Numbered from the stretch's first letter, positions 52,698-62,069 are shown. The stretch is DNA of 64,000 bases from Candidatus Heritagella intestinalis (GCA_904420555.1 CAJFVO010000001.1:1-64000); one strand, 5' to 3'. Notes: generated from the letters alone by a model not told the origin. Translations and numbers: made by a program.

Positions 52698-54107
52698 ATG
52701 AAGCGAGTACCCAAGGCAGTGTTTTTTATTGTCGCGATCTTGATTCTGCTCCTGACCTACACCTCGATTTTCGGCGTGTATGGACAGAACGGCGACAATA
52801 AAATCACTTACATCAAAGGCGCGGGGGATATCCGTTGGGGTATCGATATCCGCGGCGGCGTGGAGGCGTCGTTTGTTCCGGCAGATGGTGTCGATGCTAC
52901 GGAGGAGCAGCTTACCTCGGTAGAAGAAACTATCAAGCTCCGTCTGTTGAGTAACAATGTGACGGATTATGAGCTGTACAGTGATCCGGCCAACGACCGT
53001 ATTATTGTCCGGTTCCCCTGGAGAAGCGATGAAACGGACTTTGATCCTCAGACAGCCATTGAGGAACTGGCCGCCACTGCGGAGCTGACTTTCCGTCCCG
53101 GTATGGAATACGAAAGCCAGAGCTTGGATGCGGACGGCAATGTGGTGTATAACACCCCCACCGGCGAAACCGCTGACGAAGTAATTCTGGACGGCAGCGA
53201 TATCGTCAGCGCCCAGGCGGGCTATATCACCAACGAGCAGACCGGCCAGCCGGAATACGTGGTGAACCTGGAATTTACGGACAAAGGCACGGAGAAATTC
53301 GCCGAGGCTACTTCCGAAATGGTGGGCGAAACCATTTCCGTGTGGATGGACGATGTGATGATTTCCTATCCTACGGTTAACGAGGCCATTACGGATGGAC
53401 AGTGCACCATCAGCGGCAGCTTCACTGCTGCGGAGGCCACGGAGCTGGCCAACCAGATCAATGCAGGCGCGCTGCCCTTTGCCCTGGACATTGCCAGCTT
53501 CGGCACCATCAGCCCCACGTTGGGTGAATCTTCCCTCAACGCCATGATGATTGCCGGCGTAATCGCCTTTATCCTGGTGGCGCTGTTTATGCTGGTCATG
53601 TTCCGCCTGCCGGGCTTTGTTGCAATCATTGCCCTGATGGGTCAGGTAGCCCTGTCCTTTGCGGCGATTTCCGGTTACTTCCCGGGCCTGTCCAGCTTTA
53701 CCATGACATTGCCCGGTATTGCCGGTATGATTCTCTCCATCGGTATGGGCGTTGACGCCAATATTATTACGGCTACCCGTATCAAGGAAGAGCTCTGGGT
53801 TGGCAAGACCCTGGACGGCGCCATTCAGAAGGGTACCGAAAACAGCTTCTGGGCCATTTTCGACGGAAACATTACGGTGATTATTGTAGCGGTGATCTTG
53901 ATGGCGGTGTTTGGCCCCAGCAACATTCTCTCTATGATCTTCGGCGCTTCCACCACTGGTTCCATTTATTCCTTTGGCTATACCCTGTTGGTGGGCGTTA
54001 TCGGGAACTTCATCATGGGCATGACGGCTACCCGCCTGATGACCAAGTCCCTGTCCCGGTTCAAGTTCCTGCGTAAGAAGTGGCTGTTTGGAGGTGCGAG
54101 AGGATGA
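52698..54107 (+). CDS. secD: Protein translocase subunit SecD
   Basis: This 469-residue membrane protein is an RND-family accessory of the Sec translocase. The first helix is at about residues 5-25, followed by the large P1 domain (GIDIRGGVEASF at about residue 45, and further P1 features) and five membrane helices from about residue 275. The D4-type motif GMGVDANIITATRIKEEL is conserved. It uses the proton or sodium gradient to assist export. The ATG at 52698 has GGAGG upstream. The stop overlaps the secF start. Confidence 0.95.
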   Translation: MKRVPKAVFFIVAILILLLTYTSIFGVYGQNGDNKITYIKGAGDIRWGIDIRGGVEASFVPADGVDATEEQLTSVEETIKLRLLSNNVTDYELYSDPANDRIIVRFPWRSDETDFDPQTAIEELAATAELTFRPGMEYESQSLDADGNVVYNTPTGETADEVILDGSDIVSAQAGYITNEQTGQPEYVVNLEFTDKGTEKFAEATSEMVGETISVWMDDVMISYPTVNEAITDGQCTISGSFTAAEATELANQINAGALPFALDIASFGTISPTLGESSLNAMMIAGVIAFILVALFMLVMFRLPGFVAIIALMGQVALSFAAISGYFPGLSSFTMTLPGIAGMILSIGMGVDANIITATRIKEELWVGKTLDGAIQKGTENSFWAIFDGNITVIIVAVILMAVFGPSNILSMIFGASTTGSIYSFGYTLLVGVIGNFIMGMTATRLMTKSLSRFKFLRKKWLFGGARG

Positions 54108-55060
54108 AAAAATTCAGTATCAAATTCTACCAGCACCGGAAGATTTACATTGGCATTTCTCTGGCGATTTTTGCGGTAGGTATTATTTGCAATCTCATTT
54201 TTGGCACAGAACTGGATATTGATTTCAGGGGCGGTGCTTTGGTGGAATACTCCTACACCGGTACAGTGGACCAGGAAACGGTGGATCAGGCGATTGCCGA
54301 TGCTCTGGGACAGCCGGTCACCGTAACCATTACGGACGGGCTTACGGATGCAGCAGGCAACAGCACCAACACGCTGACGATTTCCCTTTCTGGCAGTGAT
54401 GGGATTTCTCTGGACGATCAGCAGGCCATTGATGACCAGCTGGCAGCGGCTTATCCGGATTCTACCTTTGAAATGATCCAGTCCAGTTCCGTACCTCCCA
54501 CCATGGGCAGTATGTTCTTTGCAAAGTGCCTGGTGGCAGTGGGACTGGCCGCTGTGCTGCTGGTAGTGTATGTGGCCTTCCGTTTCCGGAAAATTGGCGG
54601 TATGTCTGCCGGCGTGATGTCCTTGGTGGCCTTGTTCCACGATGTGCTGATGGTTTACTTCACTTTCGTGATCTTTGGCTTCCCTCTGGATGATAACTTT
54701 ATTGCAGTAGTACTGACGATTTTGGGCTACTCCCTGAACAACACCATCGTTGTTTACGACCGTGTTCGTGAAAATCGCCGGCTGTTGGGGCCCAAGGCCA
54801 GCTATGAAGAATTGGTGGATACCAGTATCAATCAGACCCTGACTCGCTCCATCAATACTTCTCTCTGTACGTTCCTGGCGATTGCCGTGGTGTTTATTGT
54901 AGGCTTGGTCTTCAATTTGTCTTCCGTGACGACTTTTGCCCTGCCTATGATGATCGGTATTGTCACCGGCTGCTATTCTTCCGTGTGCCTGGCCGGTCCC
55001 TTGTATGTTATGTGGCAGAACCACAAGCAGAAGAAGCGCGCTGTGGCTGAGACCAAATAA
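54104..55060 (+). CDS. secF: Protein translocase subunit SecF
   Basis: This 318-residue protein is the partner of SecD. The N-terminal helix is at about residues 12-30 (IYIGISLAIFAVGIICNLI), followed by the DIDFRGGALVEYSY motif and five further helices (GYSLNNTIVVYDRVRENRRL and TRSINTSLCTFLAIAVVF are typical). The ATG overlaps the secD stop (ATGA), so the two genes are translated together. The C-terminus is a short basic tail. Confidence 0.96.
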   Translation: MKKFSIKFYQHRKIYIGISLAIFAVGIICNLIFGTELDIDFRGGALVEYSYTGTVDQETVDQAIADALGQPVTVTITDGLTDAAGNSTNTLTISLSGSDGISLDDQQAIDDQLAAAYPDSTFEMIQSSSVPPTMGSMFFAKCLVAVGLAAVLLVVYVAFRFRKIGGMSAGVMSLVALFHDVLMVYFTFVIFGFPLDDNFIAVVLTILGYSLNNTIVVYDRVRENRRLLGPKASYEELVDTSINQTLTRSINTSLCTFLAIAVVFIVGLVFNLSSVTTFALPMMIGIVTGCYSSVCLAGPLYVMWQNHKQKKRAVAETK

Positions 55061-55076
55061 AATAAATGGTTTTCTC

Positions 55077-55110
55077 AAAGGAGGACGGGAATCCCTGTCC
55101 TCCTTTTTGT
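55077..55110 (+). terminator. Terminator of secDF
   Basis: AAAGGAGGACGGG pairs with CCCTGTCCTCCTTT (one bulge) around a short loop, followed by TTG. The sequence ends at about 55110. Confidence 0.9.
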
Positions 55111-55136
55111 CTAGTTTTTTCTTTAAGGAGGAACGA

Positions 55137-55688
55137 ATGAAAACAGACTGGATGGAATCTATCCGGGAAAAGGACCGCCGGAAAAATCAAATCCTTTTTG
55201 ACAGGGATACCCCATGCTTGACAGAATTGCTGGCAGAGATGGAGAAGCAAAGCCGTCTGACCTTGGTGCGCTGGGTCTTTGATGCCATGACGACCACTCT
55301 AGAAATGCTGCATACCCGCTGGCCAGAAGAAACTCGCCCCCAAGAGGCATTTTCCCGGTGCTGGGATTGGGCCAAAGGGAACCTCCGGATGCCAGAAGCG
55401 AAAAGGGCTATTTTGGCAGCCCACGCCGCTGCGAAAGATACGCAGGACCCGGTTTGTGCTGCTTTGTGCCATGCAATAGGACAGGGTTGCTCCACGGTAC
55501 ACACGGGACGCCACGCGCCGGGGCTGCCCTTTTACGAGCTGACGGCACTGGTGCGGCTTTACGGCCTCGATGCTTGCCGTGAGGTGGTAGAGGAGCGTAT
55601 TAGCCGTTATCAGGAACGCCTGCACTTCTTTGCTGCCCATGAACAGGATGCGGGAGAGGATTGGGCGCCATTTCTGCTGAGAGAATAA
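55137..55688 (+). CDS. Imm5-like immunity domain protein, orphan
   Basis: This 183-residue helical protein resembles the Imm5-like putative immunity proteins. Features are a central LAAHAAAKDTQDPVCAALCH and QGCSTVHTGRHAPGLPFYEL, as in the ATVH-x-x-x-HALGLP motif of that family. No toxin gene is adjacent, so the immunity role is not supported here; such proteins also occur alone. AAGGAGG lies upstream of the ATG at 55137. It is downstream of the secDF terminator. Confidence 0.6.
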   Translation: MKTDWMESIREKDRRKNQILFDRDTPCLTELLAEMEKQSRLTLVRWVFDAMTTTLEMLHTRWPEETRPQEAFSRCWDWAKGNLRMPEAKRAILAAHAAAKDTQDPVCAALCHAIGQGCSTVHTGRHAPGLPFYELTALVRLYGLDACREVVEERISRYQERLHFFAAHEQDAGEDWAPFLLRE

Positions 55689-55744
55689 AATCATTGCCGA
55701 TAGCATAGGATATGGGGAAGTTTCTTGAAAGGATGTGACCGCAT

Positions 55745-56737
55745 GTGAATCAAATTCCCTTTTTTATAAGTACACATAGTTCCAGGGGATATGTTTCGTT
55801 TTTTGATGATTGCTTTGGCGAGCTGCAAAAGCGTGTGATTCTCTCTGGATGGCCTGGAAAGGCTGCCAATGTTTTGTGGGAAAAGCTGTTGTCCTGCCAA
55901 ACGGAAGAGCCGGTTTGGGTAATTCGGCACAGTATGGACGGCAGTACAGAAGGCTTAGTGTTCCCAAAACGTTCTGCTGGGGTGTATCTGGCTCGTCCTT
56001 GGGATACCGCTGTTTGCAGCGGCATGGCTTTTGACCCTGAATACATTCCGGTTCGGGAATCGTTGGAAGAAGCCCACAAGCATTTTGCCGCTGCTTTGCC
56101 AATTCACGACCAGTGGGAGGCAGTTTACCTTCGGGAAACAAATTTTGGGGCGCTGGACCGTCTGGCAGAGGAAATGGCTTTCCGTCTTCTGGAAGGCCGC
56201 TCCGGGCAGGAACAGGGCAAGAATCAAATGCGCTTTTTGGGAGCCGCTACCGTACAGGGCAGCGTAGACGTAATTCCGGAGCTCACAAAAAAATTGTCCC
56301 GCAGGGTCTTTCTCAAAGGACGTCCCGGCACAGGAAAATCCACCTTCCTGAAAAAGCTCCGGGCTGCCGCCAATGCAGCAGGCTGGGACACGGAGGAATA
56401 TCGCTGTGCGTTTGACCCTAACAGCGCCGATATGGTGATTATCCGGGGGCTGGGCTGGTGCTGCTTTGACAGTACAGCACCGCATGAGCACTTCCCCAGC
56501 CGGGAAGGGGATCGGGTACTGGACCTGTATCAGGCTGCGGTGACGCCGGGTACGGATGAAGCCTTTGCATCCCAGTTAAAAGAAATTCGCGCCGCTTATC
56601 AGGAAGAGATCCGGCAGGCGAAAGCGGCCCTCTCTCAGGCGCAGGAAGCCTGGCTGGACATGGAGAAAAAGATTCCTTGGGACGACTCCGCGGCAGATAT
56701 AGGGATGCAGGAAATAGAGAAACCCCTTTTTGCTTAA
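55745..56737 (+). CDS. P-loop ATPase-like protein with a degenerate first lobe
   Basis: This 330-residue protein looks like two related lobes. The second has a good Walker A, VFLKGRPGTGKSTFLKKL, and downstream FDPNSADMVIIRG and FDSTAPHEHFPSREGDRVLDLYQ. The first has a matching context, VILSGWPGKAANVLWEKLL, with GKAANV in place of GKS/T. It fits the PRK06851-type family of Firmicute nucleotide-binding proteins, which has two tandem lobes; here the first has lost the P-loop. A coiled coil ends it. The start codon is GTG with AAAGGATG upstream. Function is unknown. Confidence 0.65.
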   Translation: MNQIPFFISTHSSRGYVSFFDDCFGELQKRVILSGWPGKAANVLWEKLLSCQTEEPVWVIRHSMDGSTEGLVFPKRSAGVYLARPWDTAVCSGMAFDPEYIPVRESLEEAHKHFAAALPIHDQWEAVYLRETNFGALDRLAEEMAFRLLEGRSGQEQGKNQMRFLGAATVQGSVDVIPELTKKLSRRVFLKGRPGTGKSTFLKKLRAAANAAGWDTEEYRCAFDPNSADMVIIRGLGWCCFDSTAPHEHFPSREGDRVLDLYQAAVTPGTDEAFASQLKEIRAAYQEEIRQAKAALSQAQEAWLDMEKKIPWDDSAADIGMQEIEKPLFA

Positions 56738-56745
56738 TACAAAAA

Positions 56746-56784
56746 ATTCCCGGTTTTGCCTTTTGGCAAACCGGGAATTCTGCT
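56746..56784. terminator. Bidirectional terminator between convergent genes
   Basis: AATTCCCGGTTTGCC-type arms (about 56747-56761 and 56766-56779) form a hairpin shared by the ATPase-like gene and the minus-strand DUF4317 gene. Confidence 0.85.
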
Positions 56785-56795
56785 TATAAGGAGTT

Positions 56796-57941
56796 TTATT
56801 GAGGGTCTTCGTTGGAAATATGGATATTGGCGCCGTTTACCTCTACACCGCCGTCGGCGCGGATTAGGAGGTATTTGACGCCGTCAATGATGCGGGTTTG
56901 AATCAGGTCACTGCGATCCGGATTGACTTTAATCACGACATCCGGTGTGCGCACCTCAAATTGCCGCACATCAATGAGATTCCGGGGGCTCAAATCGGTA
57001 TCACCGCCGAACTCTTCCTCGTACTTTTCGTCAAAGGCAGTGAGATGCTCTGGAGCAACGCCACAAGTTTCCAGCATTTCCCGCACTTCCCTGCGGGATA
57101 CCGTCAGAGGCTCCGGGGTCTTGCTGGCCTTGTGTTCTTCGATTTTCTCCCGCAGTTGGGTATGTACCCCCTGGATAACATCCAGGCTGCAATCTTCTGA
57201 AAGGGTCTCGCACAGTACGGAACGGAAGGTGTCCTTTTGCTCTTCTGCCGACATGGGGGCTTCCTGGCGGAATACGGCATCAATAAGCTCCGGGTGGGTT
57301 TCCGCAGGATTTTTGGTATAGTACAGGACATCGTAGAGATTGGCGCACCGGTCGTCAAAGGCGGGGAAGAGGAAGCCCAAGGCCGGCGGGGTGACAATAC
57401 GGTCGGAAGTCAGGCTGTGCAGCTCGTTTTCGCTGATAAAATAGCTCAGCGCGGGCTTGGACATTTTCACCGGACAGATGCTGCACAAAATGTAGGAGTA
57501 CACCTCGGAGGAAGCATCGTCTTGACGGTCGCCATCTTTAGAGCGGTAATACACATCATAGGTGTCATGGGCCAACAGAATCAGATAATGGCTGTCCATA
57601 GAGAGGCTTTGGGAAACCTTCTCAAAAAAGGAATGCACCGCTTCATCGTCCTTTAGGGCAGAATTGCGCAGAGCCATCAAAAGCCGGTGTTCTTCGCTGT
57701 CCTCTACCTGCTGGGTAGTGAAGGAGATGTCCAGCAGATTTTTTTCCAGAGTACCGGAAAGGGTGCGCTTTAACAGCGCCAGGAATTTTTCACATTCCTC
57801 TTGCTGCATCAGGCCCAGGGACTGGTCAAACTCCGAAACAATCTCTTTGGCTTCATTGACATAGCAGCCGCGGATATGGGTAATATTGCTCCGGTCCTGC
57901 CGGAAACGGCGCCGGAGTTCGGAAACTTCTTTTTCGTTCAT
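56796..57941 (-). CDS. DUF4317 family protein
   Basis: This 381-residue cytoplasmic protein matches DUF4317, a family found mostly in gut Clostridia. It begins MNEKEVSELRRRFRQDRSNI and contains the conserved ITHIRGCYV-type segment, YLILLAHDTYDVYYRSKDG and FLFPAFDDRCANLYDVLYY. No catalytic motif is recognised. The start is at 57941 (AGAAGG upstream); the longer frame is unlikely. Its function is unknown. Confidence 0.85.
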   Translation of the reverse strand: MNEKEVSELRRRFRQDRSNITHIRGCYVNEAKEIVSEFDQSLGLMQQEECEKFLALLKRTLSGTLEKNLLDISFTTQQVEDSEEHRLLMALRNSALKDDEAVHSFFEKVSQSLSMDSHYLILLAHDTYDVYYRSKDGDRQDDASSEVYSYILCSICPVKMSKPALSYFISENELHSLTSDRIVTPPALGFLFPAFDDRCANLYDVLYYTKNPAETHPELIDAVFRQEAPMSAEEQKDTFRSVLCETLSEDCSLDVIQGVHTQLREKIEEHKASKTPEPLTVSRREVREMLETCGVAPEHLTAFDEKYEEEFGGDTDLSPRNLIDVRQFEVRTPDVVIKVNPDRSDLIQTRIIDGVKYLLIRADGGVEVNGANIHISNEDPQ

Positions 57942-57975
57942 AAAAGCCTTCTTTCTTGGTTGTTGAAACAGGGGG

Positions 57976-58941
57976 TTAGACACATCCGGGTAAACGGCTT
58001 TCCGCAATCCATTGGGCTATGGAGGCTTCATCGGAAAAGTCCGGGTCCGCGAGATTCGGGCGATACCCTAGGGTGAAGTTTTCCACATGCCGGACGCTGT
58101 CCCCAGGAGCAATGCGGTACAAGGGGCTCAGAGTTTCCAGAGCCAGATAATCTGCGGTAACGAAGCCTTCGAAGGAAGCCCCGCCGTCTGGATATATGGC
58201 GTTTACATCGTGGACATACCGTTTCTCAAAAAGGAGGTCTCCACTGCGATAGAGGCACCAGCCCTCGTGACAATCTGTGCCGATTTTCAGCTGTGGAGAA
58301 ACCGCTCCCTCGGCCTGCTGGTGCAGCAGGAGATACCGATTCCCCAAACACAGGCGCGGATCATGAAGGTCTGTGTAGTTCCAAAGGGAGATCGTCCGGT
58401 TTGGCAGCAGGAGGTTTCCGTCCTTCTTGGGATTTTGGGGGACAATGGCAAACCCGCCTGCCCGCAGCAGGGTAATGGCCCACAGGGAAGCAGTCTGCAT
58501 ATCCTCTGAGACATTTTTCCCAGTGTGAATCACCATCATGCTCTCGCTGTTTTCCCCCATGGAAATCATAAATTCCGTTTGAATGGCCCGGTGCTCCTGG
58601 GGTGCAGAAAAAGAAATCCCCTCTTCTGTCAAGGAGTAGATGACCGGAGAGTTATCTGGGTAATAGGTCCGGCAATAATCCTCGGGGCTAAGCCAGAGAC
58701 GGTGCCCACCGTAGGTGTAATAGCAGCTGTTAGGGCCATAGAGCTGGTCAAAGGCCTTCCCTTTTGCGGTGTATTTCCGCTGGGTATCCTCAAAAAGGAT
58801 ATTGGAAGGGGAAGGCGCATCCAGACGGGAGAGGGAAATGATCCGGGGCCCTACATCAATGGTCACAACTGCCTGTAAAATGCCGTTGGAGATGGAAAGG
58901 CATTTCCCATAATTGCCGTACTGGATTTCTTTGATTTCCAT
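57976..58941 (-). CDS. DUF4380-like, aldose-epimerase-like protein
   Basis: This 321-residue protein has the galactose mutarotase-like beta-sandwich look: ISNGILQAVVTIDVGPRIISL at the N-terminus, and YTYGGHRLWLSPE, as in DUF4380 proteins. A histidine in GGHRLW is a candidate for the catalytic base, but I cannot place the acid. It may bind or isomerise a sugar. Start at 58941, with AAGGGA upstream. It is the next gene downstream of tmcAL on the minus strand, with a 111-nt gap. Confidence 0.65.
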   Translation of the reverse strand: MEIKEIQYGNYGKCLSISNGILQAVVTIDVGPRIISLSRLDAPSPSNILFEDTQRKYTAKGKAFDQLYGPNSCYYTYGGHRLWLSPEDYCRTYYPDNSPVIYSLTEEGISFSAPQEHRAIQTEFMISMGENSESMMVIHTGKNVSEDMQTASLWAITLLRAGGFAIVPQNPKKDGNLLLPNRTISLWNYTDLHDPRLCLGNRYLLLHQQAEGAVSPQLKIGTDCHEGWCLYRSGDLLFEKRYVHDVNAIYPDGGASFEGFVTADYLALETLSPLYRIAPGDSVRHVENFTLGYRPNLADPDFSDEASIAQWIAESRLPGCV

Positions 58942-59052
58942 AAATATCCAAATCCCTTCTGTGTGGAATGTCGAGCAGAAAAATTCTGTACGACTATCAT
59001 ATGACAACGAAAGCAGAAAAATCAAGTATAATTTTGCGAAGATATTGAAAAC

Positions 59053-60312
59053 TTACCGGTTTTCTTTCGATACTCTTTCGGCTTCTCCATTTTCAGCAGG
59101 GTCAACGGAGGAAAGAGCCAACACTCCCTGCCGGCAGTCCCAGCCACAGGCCGGAGGGGCGGGAAGCGTTAGGGCAAACAGGTCGGTAGCCCGTTGTTCC
59201 AGCGCAAACAGGGAGCGGGGCTCTTCCGGCCCTTGCAGAAAGTCCCGTGGACGGGACAAGAGTGGAATGGTAGCTTTTTGGGAGGCAGCGCGCAGAACCT
59301 CCCGGCCTCTTGCATTCATGGCCAGCACCCGGAAATACGGAGGTTTGGCAGGCAGATTTCGAGGAATCCCCAAGAAAGCAGCAGCCACAATCCTCCGGAT
59401 GCGGGCGTGGCTATATCGTTTGGATTTTACCCCCTCATAGAGGGCCTCCAAGGTCAAAGCGCGGCGGGAAACCTCATACAGCCGGTTTTCCAGCCCTTCA
59501 CTGACATCCGGCAGAGCAGCGAACTCCGCCTTGCTCATGCTGCGTAACCGGGCGATGACCGCCGTTTCCAGCCGGGAAAAATCTCCGGGAGCCCGCCCAG
59601 CAGAGATTTCTTCCTGCAAAATCTGCCAGGCCGCTGGTGGCAGCAATCCCTCTAGGGATTGCCCTTCCCGCAAAAGTTCCCGAAGCTGGGATGCCGAAAG
59701 GAAAGCGTCCGGCGTGGCTTCCTGCCGGCTGTCGTGAGGGCTCCCCATCCGTTTTACGGTCATAGGGGTTATAGGGCTTTGCAGACGATGGAGGGCCTTG
59801 CAGTATTCGATTCCCAGAATATTATTGGCGGATTCCAGCAGCGCGGCCTCTTCTGAACCGGCCAGTTGAGTCACAGCCTGTTGCCGGGCTGCGGCAAAGC
59901 TTTTTCCTGTTTGAAGGCAATCCCGCAGCGCATTGGAAAATGCAGGAGACAACAGCAGGGAGGCCAACCGGTTTAGCCTTTCAGCGTCCCCACATTCGCT
60001 GCCAAACCAAAGCTGCCCGATACAGCCCAGGCTATCCAGCAGGGAAACTGCCCCAAAGGCAAAGGGTTCTGCACCGGCGCAAGCCCAGGGAAGGGGCAGC
60101 TCTGCTACCAGATCCGCACCGCAGGCCAGAGCCATGCGGGCCCGGACGAATTTTGAAAGGACAGCGGGTTCCCCTCGCTGCACCCAATTGCCGCTCATAA
60201 CGCAGACTACCGCGTCAGAATGGCGCCGGGCTTCCTGCAAAAGATAGGCATGTCCCCGGTGCAGAGGGTTCAGCTCGCAGACAATTCCCGAAAAAACAGG
60301 TTTTCCACTCAT
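59053..60312 (-). CDS. tmcAL: tRNA(Met) cytidine acetate ligase TmcAL (YlbM)
   Basis: This 419-residue enzyme makes N4-acetylcytidine at the wobble base of elongator tRNA-Met from acetate and ATP. The nucleotidyltransferase motif is ELNPLHRGHAYLLQEAR, with HxGH. CVMSGNWVQRGEPAVLSKFVRARMAL is also conserved (note the sequence of conserved R and S residues). GADLVAELPLPWAC is typical. It lies next to ackA, which also uses acetate. The start ATG is at 60312. Confidence 0.93.
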   Translation of the reverse strand: MSGKPVFSGIVCELNPLHRGHAYLLQEARRHSDAVVCVMSGNWVQRGEPAVLSKFVRARMALACGADLVAELPLPWACAGAEPFAFGAVSLLDSLGCIGQLWFGSECGDAERLNRLASLLLSPAFSNALRDCLQTGKSFAAARQQAVTQLAGSEEAALLESANNILGIEYCKALHRLQSPITPMTVKRMGSPHDSRQEATPDAFLSASQLRELLREGQSLEGLLPPAAWQILQEEISAGRAPGDFSRLETAVIARLRSMSKAEFAALPDVSEGLENRLYEVSRRALTLEALYEGVKSKRYSHARIRRIVAAAFLGIPRNLPAKPPYFRVLAMNARGREVLRAASQKATIPLLSRPRDFLQGPEEPRSLFALEQRATDLFALTLPAPPACGWDCRQGVLALSSVDPAENGEAERVSKENR

Positions 60313-60563
60313 TTTACGCGCAAACTCCTTGAATTCAGTCGTATTTTGTACTATTATAATATACAGCAGTCCCCGCAGTGTTGCAAGACCGGTTCCGGGG
60401 AGTGCTGGCTTTTTCTGTTTTATGAAAACTTTTCCCGGTGTCCGTTTGTTTTATTTTAAAACGGGCGATATTTTTCGTGCTTATATGTGGGAAAGTAGGG
60501 TAGTGGAAGCCGCTTTTGCAGCGGTTTCCGGAAGAATGTTTGTCAGCAGGAGGATAAAAGCAA
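60313..60563. promoter_or_regulatory. Divergent tmcAL / ackA control region with attenuator-like hairpins
   Basis: A palindromic TATTATAATA (60352-60361) could give -10 boxes in both directions (TATAAT at 60355-60360 on plus). The ackA leader then folds into CAGCAGTCCCCG (60364-60375) / CGGGGAGTGCTG (60396-60407) followed by TTTTT, a terminator-like form. A second hairpin, GGAAGCCGCT/AGCGGTTTCC, lies at about 60507-60531, close to the ackA start. ackA may be attenuated or may use a later promoter. Confidence 0.5.
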
Positions 60564-61778
60564 ATGAAGATTCTGGTAATCAACGCGGGCAGCTCTTCGC
60601 TCAAATATCAGCTCATTGATATGGAAAACGAGCAGATGCTGTGTAAGGGAAACTGTGAGCGCATCGGCCTGGAAATGGGCATTTTTAGCCACAAGACGGC
60701 GGATGGCCGTTCCAAGAAGATGGAAGTCCCCATGAAGGATCACACAGCTGCCTTCCAGCAGGTGCGCGAAGCCCTCACCGACAGCGAAGTGGGCGTACTG
60801 GAAAACCTGGATGAGGTTTCTGCTATCGGTCACCGCATTGTGCAGGGCGGCGCATTGTTCAGTGAGTCCGTGTTGGTAGATGAAAAGGTCATTGAAGGCA
60901 TTGAGAGCCTGATTCCCCTGGCCCCGCTGCATAATGGTGCTCACGTGCAGGGCATCCGGGCTTGCCAGGCAGTGTTTGGAGAGAACGTGCCGGAAGTAGT
61001 GGTATTCGACACCGCTTTCCACTCCACCATGCCCCCCGAGGCCTATATGTTCGCCATCCCCTATGAATACTATGAAAAGTATCATGTTCGCCGCTATGGT
61101 TTCCACGGCACTTCCCATCGGTATGTCAGCCATCGCTGCGCCGAACTGATGGGCCGCCCCTTGGAAGATCTGAAGCTGATCACCTGCCATCTGGGCAACG
61201 GTTCTTCCATCACCGCCATTAAGGACGGCAAGGTGCTGGATACCAGCATGGGCCTCACTCCTCTGGACGGTTTCATGATGGGCACCCGTTCCGGCGCTCT
61301 GGATCCTTCTGTGGTGACCTTTATTGCCGAGAAAGAAAATATGACGCCTCAGGAAATGAGCGAGCTGCTGAACAAAAAGTCCGGCTTGCTGGGAATCTCC
61401 GGCGTTTCCAGCGATGACCGTGATGTGACAGCCGCGGAAAAAGCGGGGAATGAGCGCGCAATCCTGGCACACAAGATGCTGGTCTATGAGATTAAGAAAT
61501 TCATTGGCGGCTATGTGGCTGCTATGGATGGCTGTGATGCCATTGTGTTTACGGCGGGTCTGGGTGAAAACCAGTCTACTCATCGCCATAACATCTGCAA
61601 TAACATGACATATCTGGGCCTGGAAATTGATGAGGCCCTGAATCAGGAAATGGTCGGCGGACGCGAAGGGGAAATCTCCACGCCGGACTCCAAGGTGAAG
61701 GTGTATGTGATCCCCACCAACGAAGAGTTGGTGATTGCTCGGGATACCCGGGATATCGTTTCCCGCTTGCAGAAGTAA
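60564..61778 (+). CDS. ackA: Acetate kinase
   Basis: This 404-residue enzyme interconverts acetyl phosphate and acetate with ADP/ATP, the last step of fermentative ATP formation. Both signatures are present: VINAGSSSLKYQL at the N-terminus and VVFDTAFHSTMPPEAYMFA; the VRRYGFHGTSHRYVS segment is also typical. AGGAGG is upstream of the ATG. No phosphotransacetylase gene is adjacent in this window. It ends before a convergent terminator. Confidence 0.97.
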   Translation: MKILVINAGSSSLKYQLIDMENEQMLCKGNCERIGLEMGIFSHKTADGRSKKMEVPMKDHTAAFQQVREALTDSEVGVLENLDEVSAIGHRIVQGGALFSESVLVDEKVIEGIESLIPLAPLHNGAHVQGIRACQAVFGENVPEVVVFDTAFHSTMPPEAYMFAIPYEYYEKYHVRRYGFHGTSHRYVSHRCAELMGRPLEDLKLITCHLGNGSSITAIKDGKVLDTSMGLTPLDGFMMGTRSGALDPSVVTFIAEKENMTPQEMSELLNKKSGLLGISGVSSDDRDVTAAEKAGNERAILAHKMLVYEIKKFIGGYVAAMDGCDAIVFTAGLGENQSTHRHNICNNMTYLGLEIDEALNQEMVGGREGEISTPDSKVKVYVIPTNEELVIARDTRDIVSRLQK

Positions 61779-61822
61779 GTCCAGAAAAATAATCGGAGAA
61801 TATCCGGCATAGCAAACATAAC

Positions 61823-61856
61823 AAAAGGCGGTGGAATCAACTCCACCGCCTTTCTG
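61823..61856. terminator. Convergent terminator of ackA and the DUF378 gene
   Basis: AAAGGCGGTGGA pairs with TCCACCGCCTTT around ATCAAC (61824-61853); T-rich tracts follow on both strands. Confidence 0.9.
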
Positions 61857-61859
61857 CTG

Positions 61860-62069
61860 TTAGTCTGAGGAATCCGTAAACCGGTTGTCCCGGAACAGCA
61901 GTGAGATACACCACAGCGCCGCAATGCCTACCAGTGTGTAGATGATCCGGCTGACAATGGCGGCCTGGCCGCCAAATATCCAGGCGACAATATCAAACTG
62001 GAAAATACCGATAGAACCCCAGTTGATGCCGCCGATAATCACCAGAATCAGAGCAATGATATCGAGCAT
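61860..62069 (-). CDS. DUF378 family small membrane protein
   Basis: This 69-residue protein has two membrane helices (residues 1-22 and 36-58). The motif IIGGINWGSIGIFQFDIVAWIFGG is that of DUF378. The function is unknown; the family is common in Firmicutes and often near stress genes. I start at 62069, where AAGGAG lies upstream; the longer frame begins 60 residues earlier without support. Confidence 0.88.
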   Translation of the reverse strand: MLDIIALILVIIGGINWGSIGIFQFDIVAWIFGGQAAIVSRIIYTLVGIAALWCISLLFRDNRFTDSSD

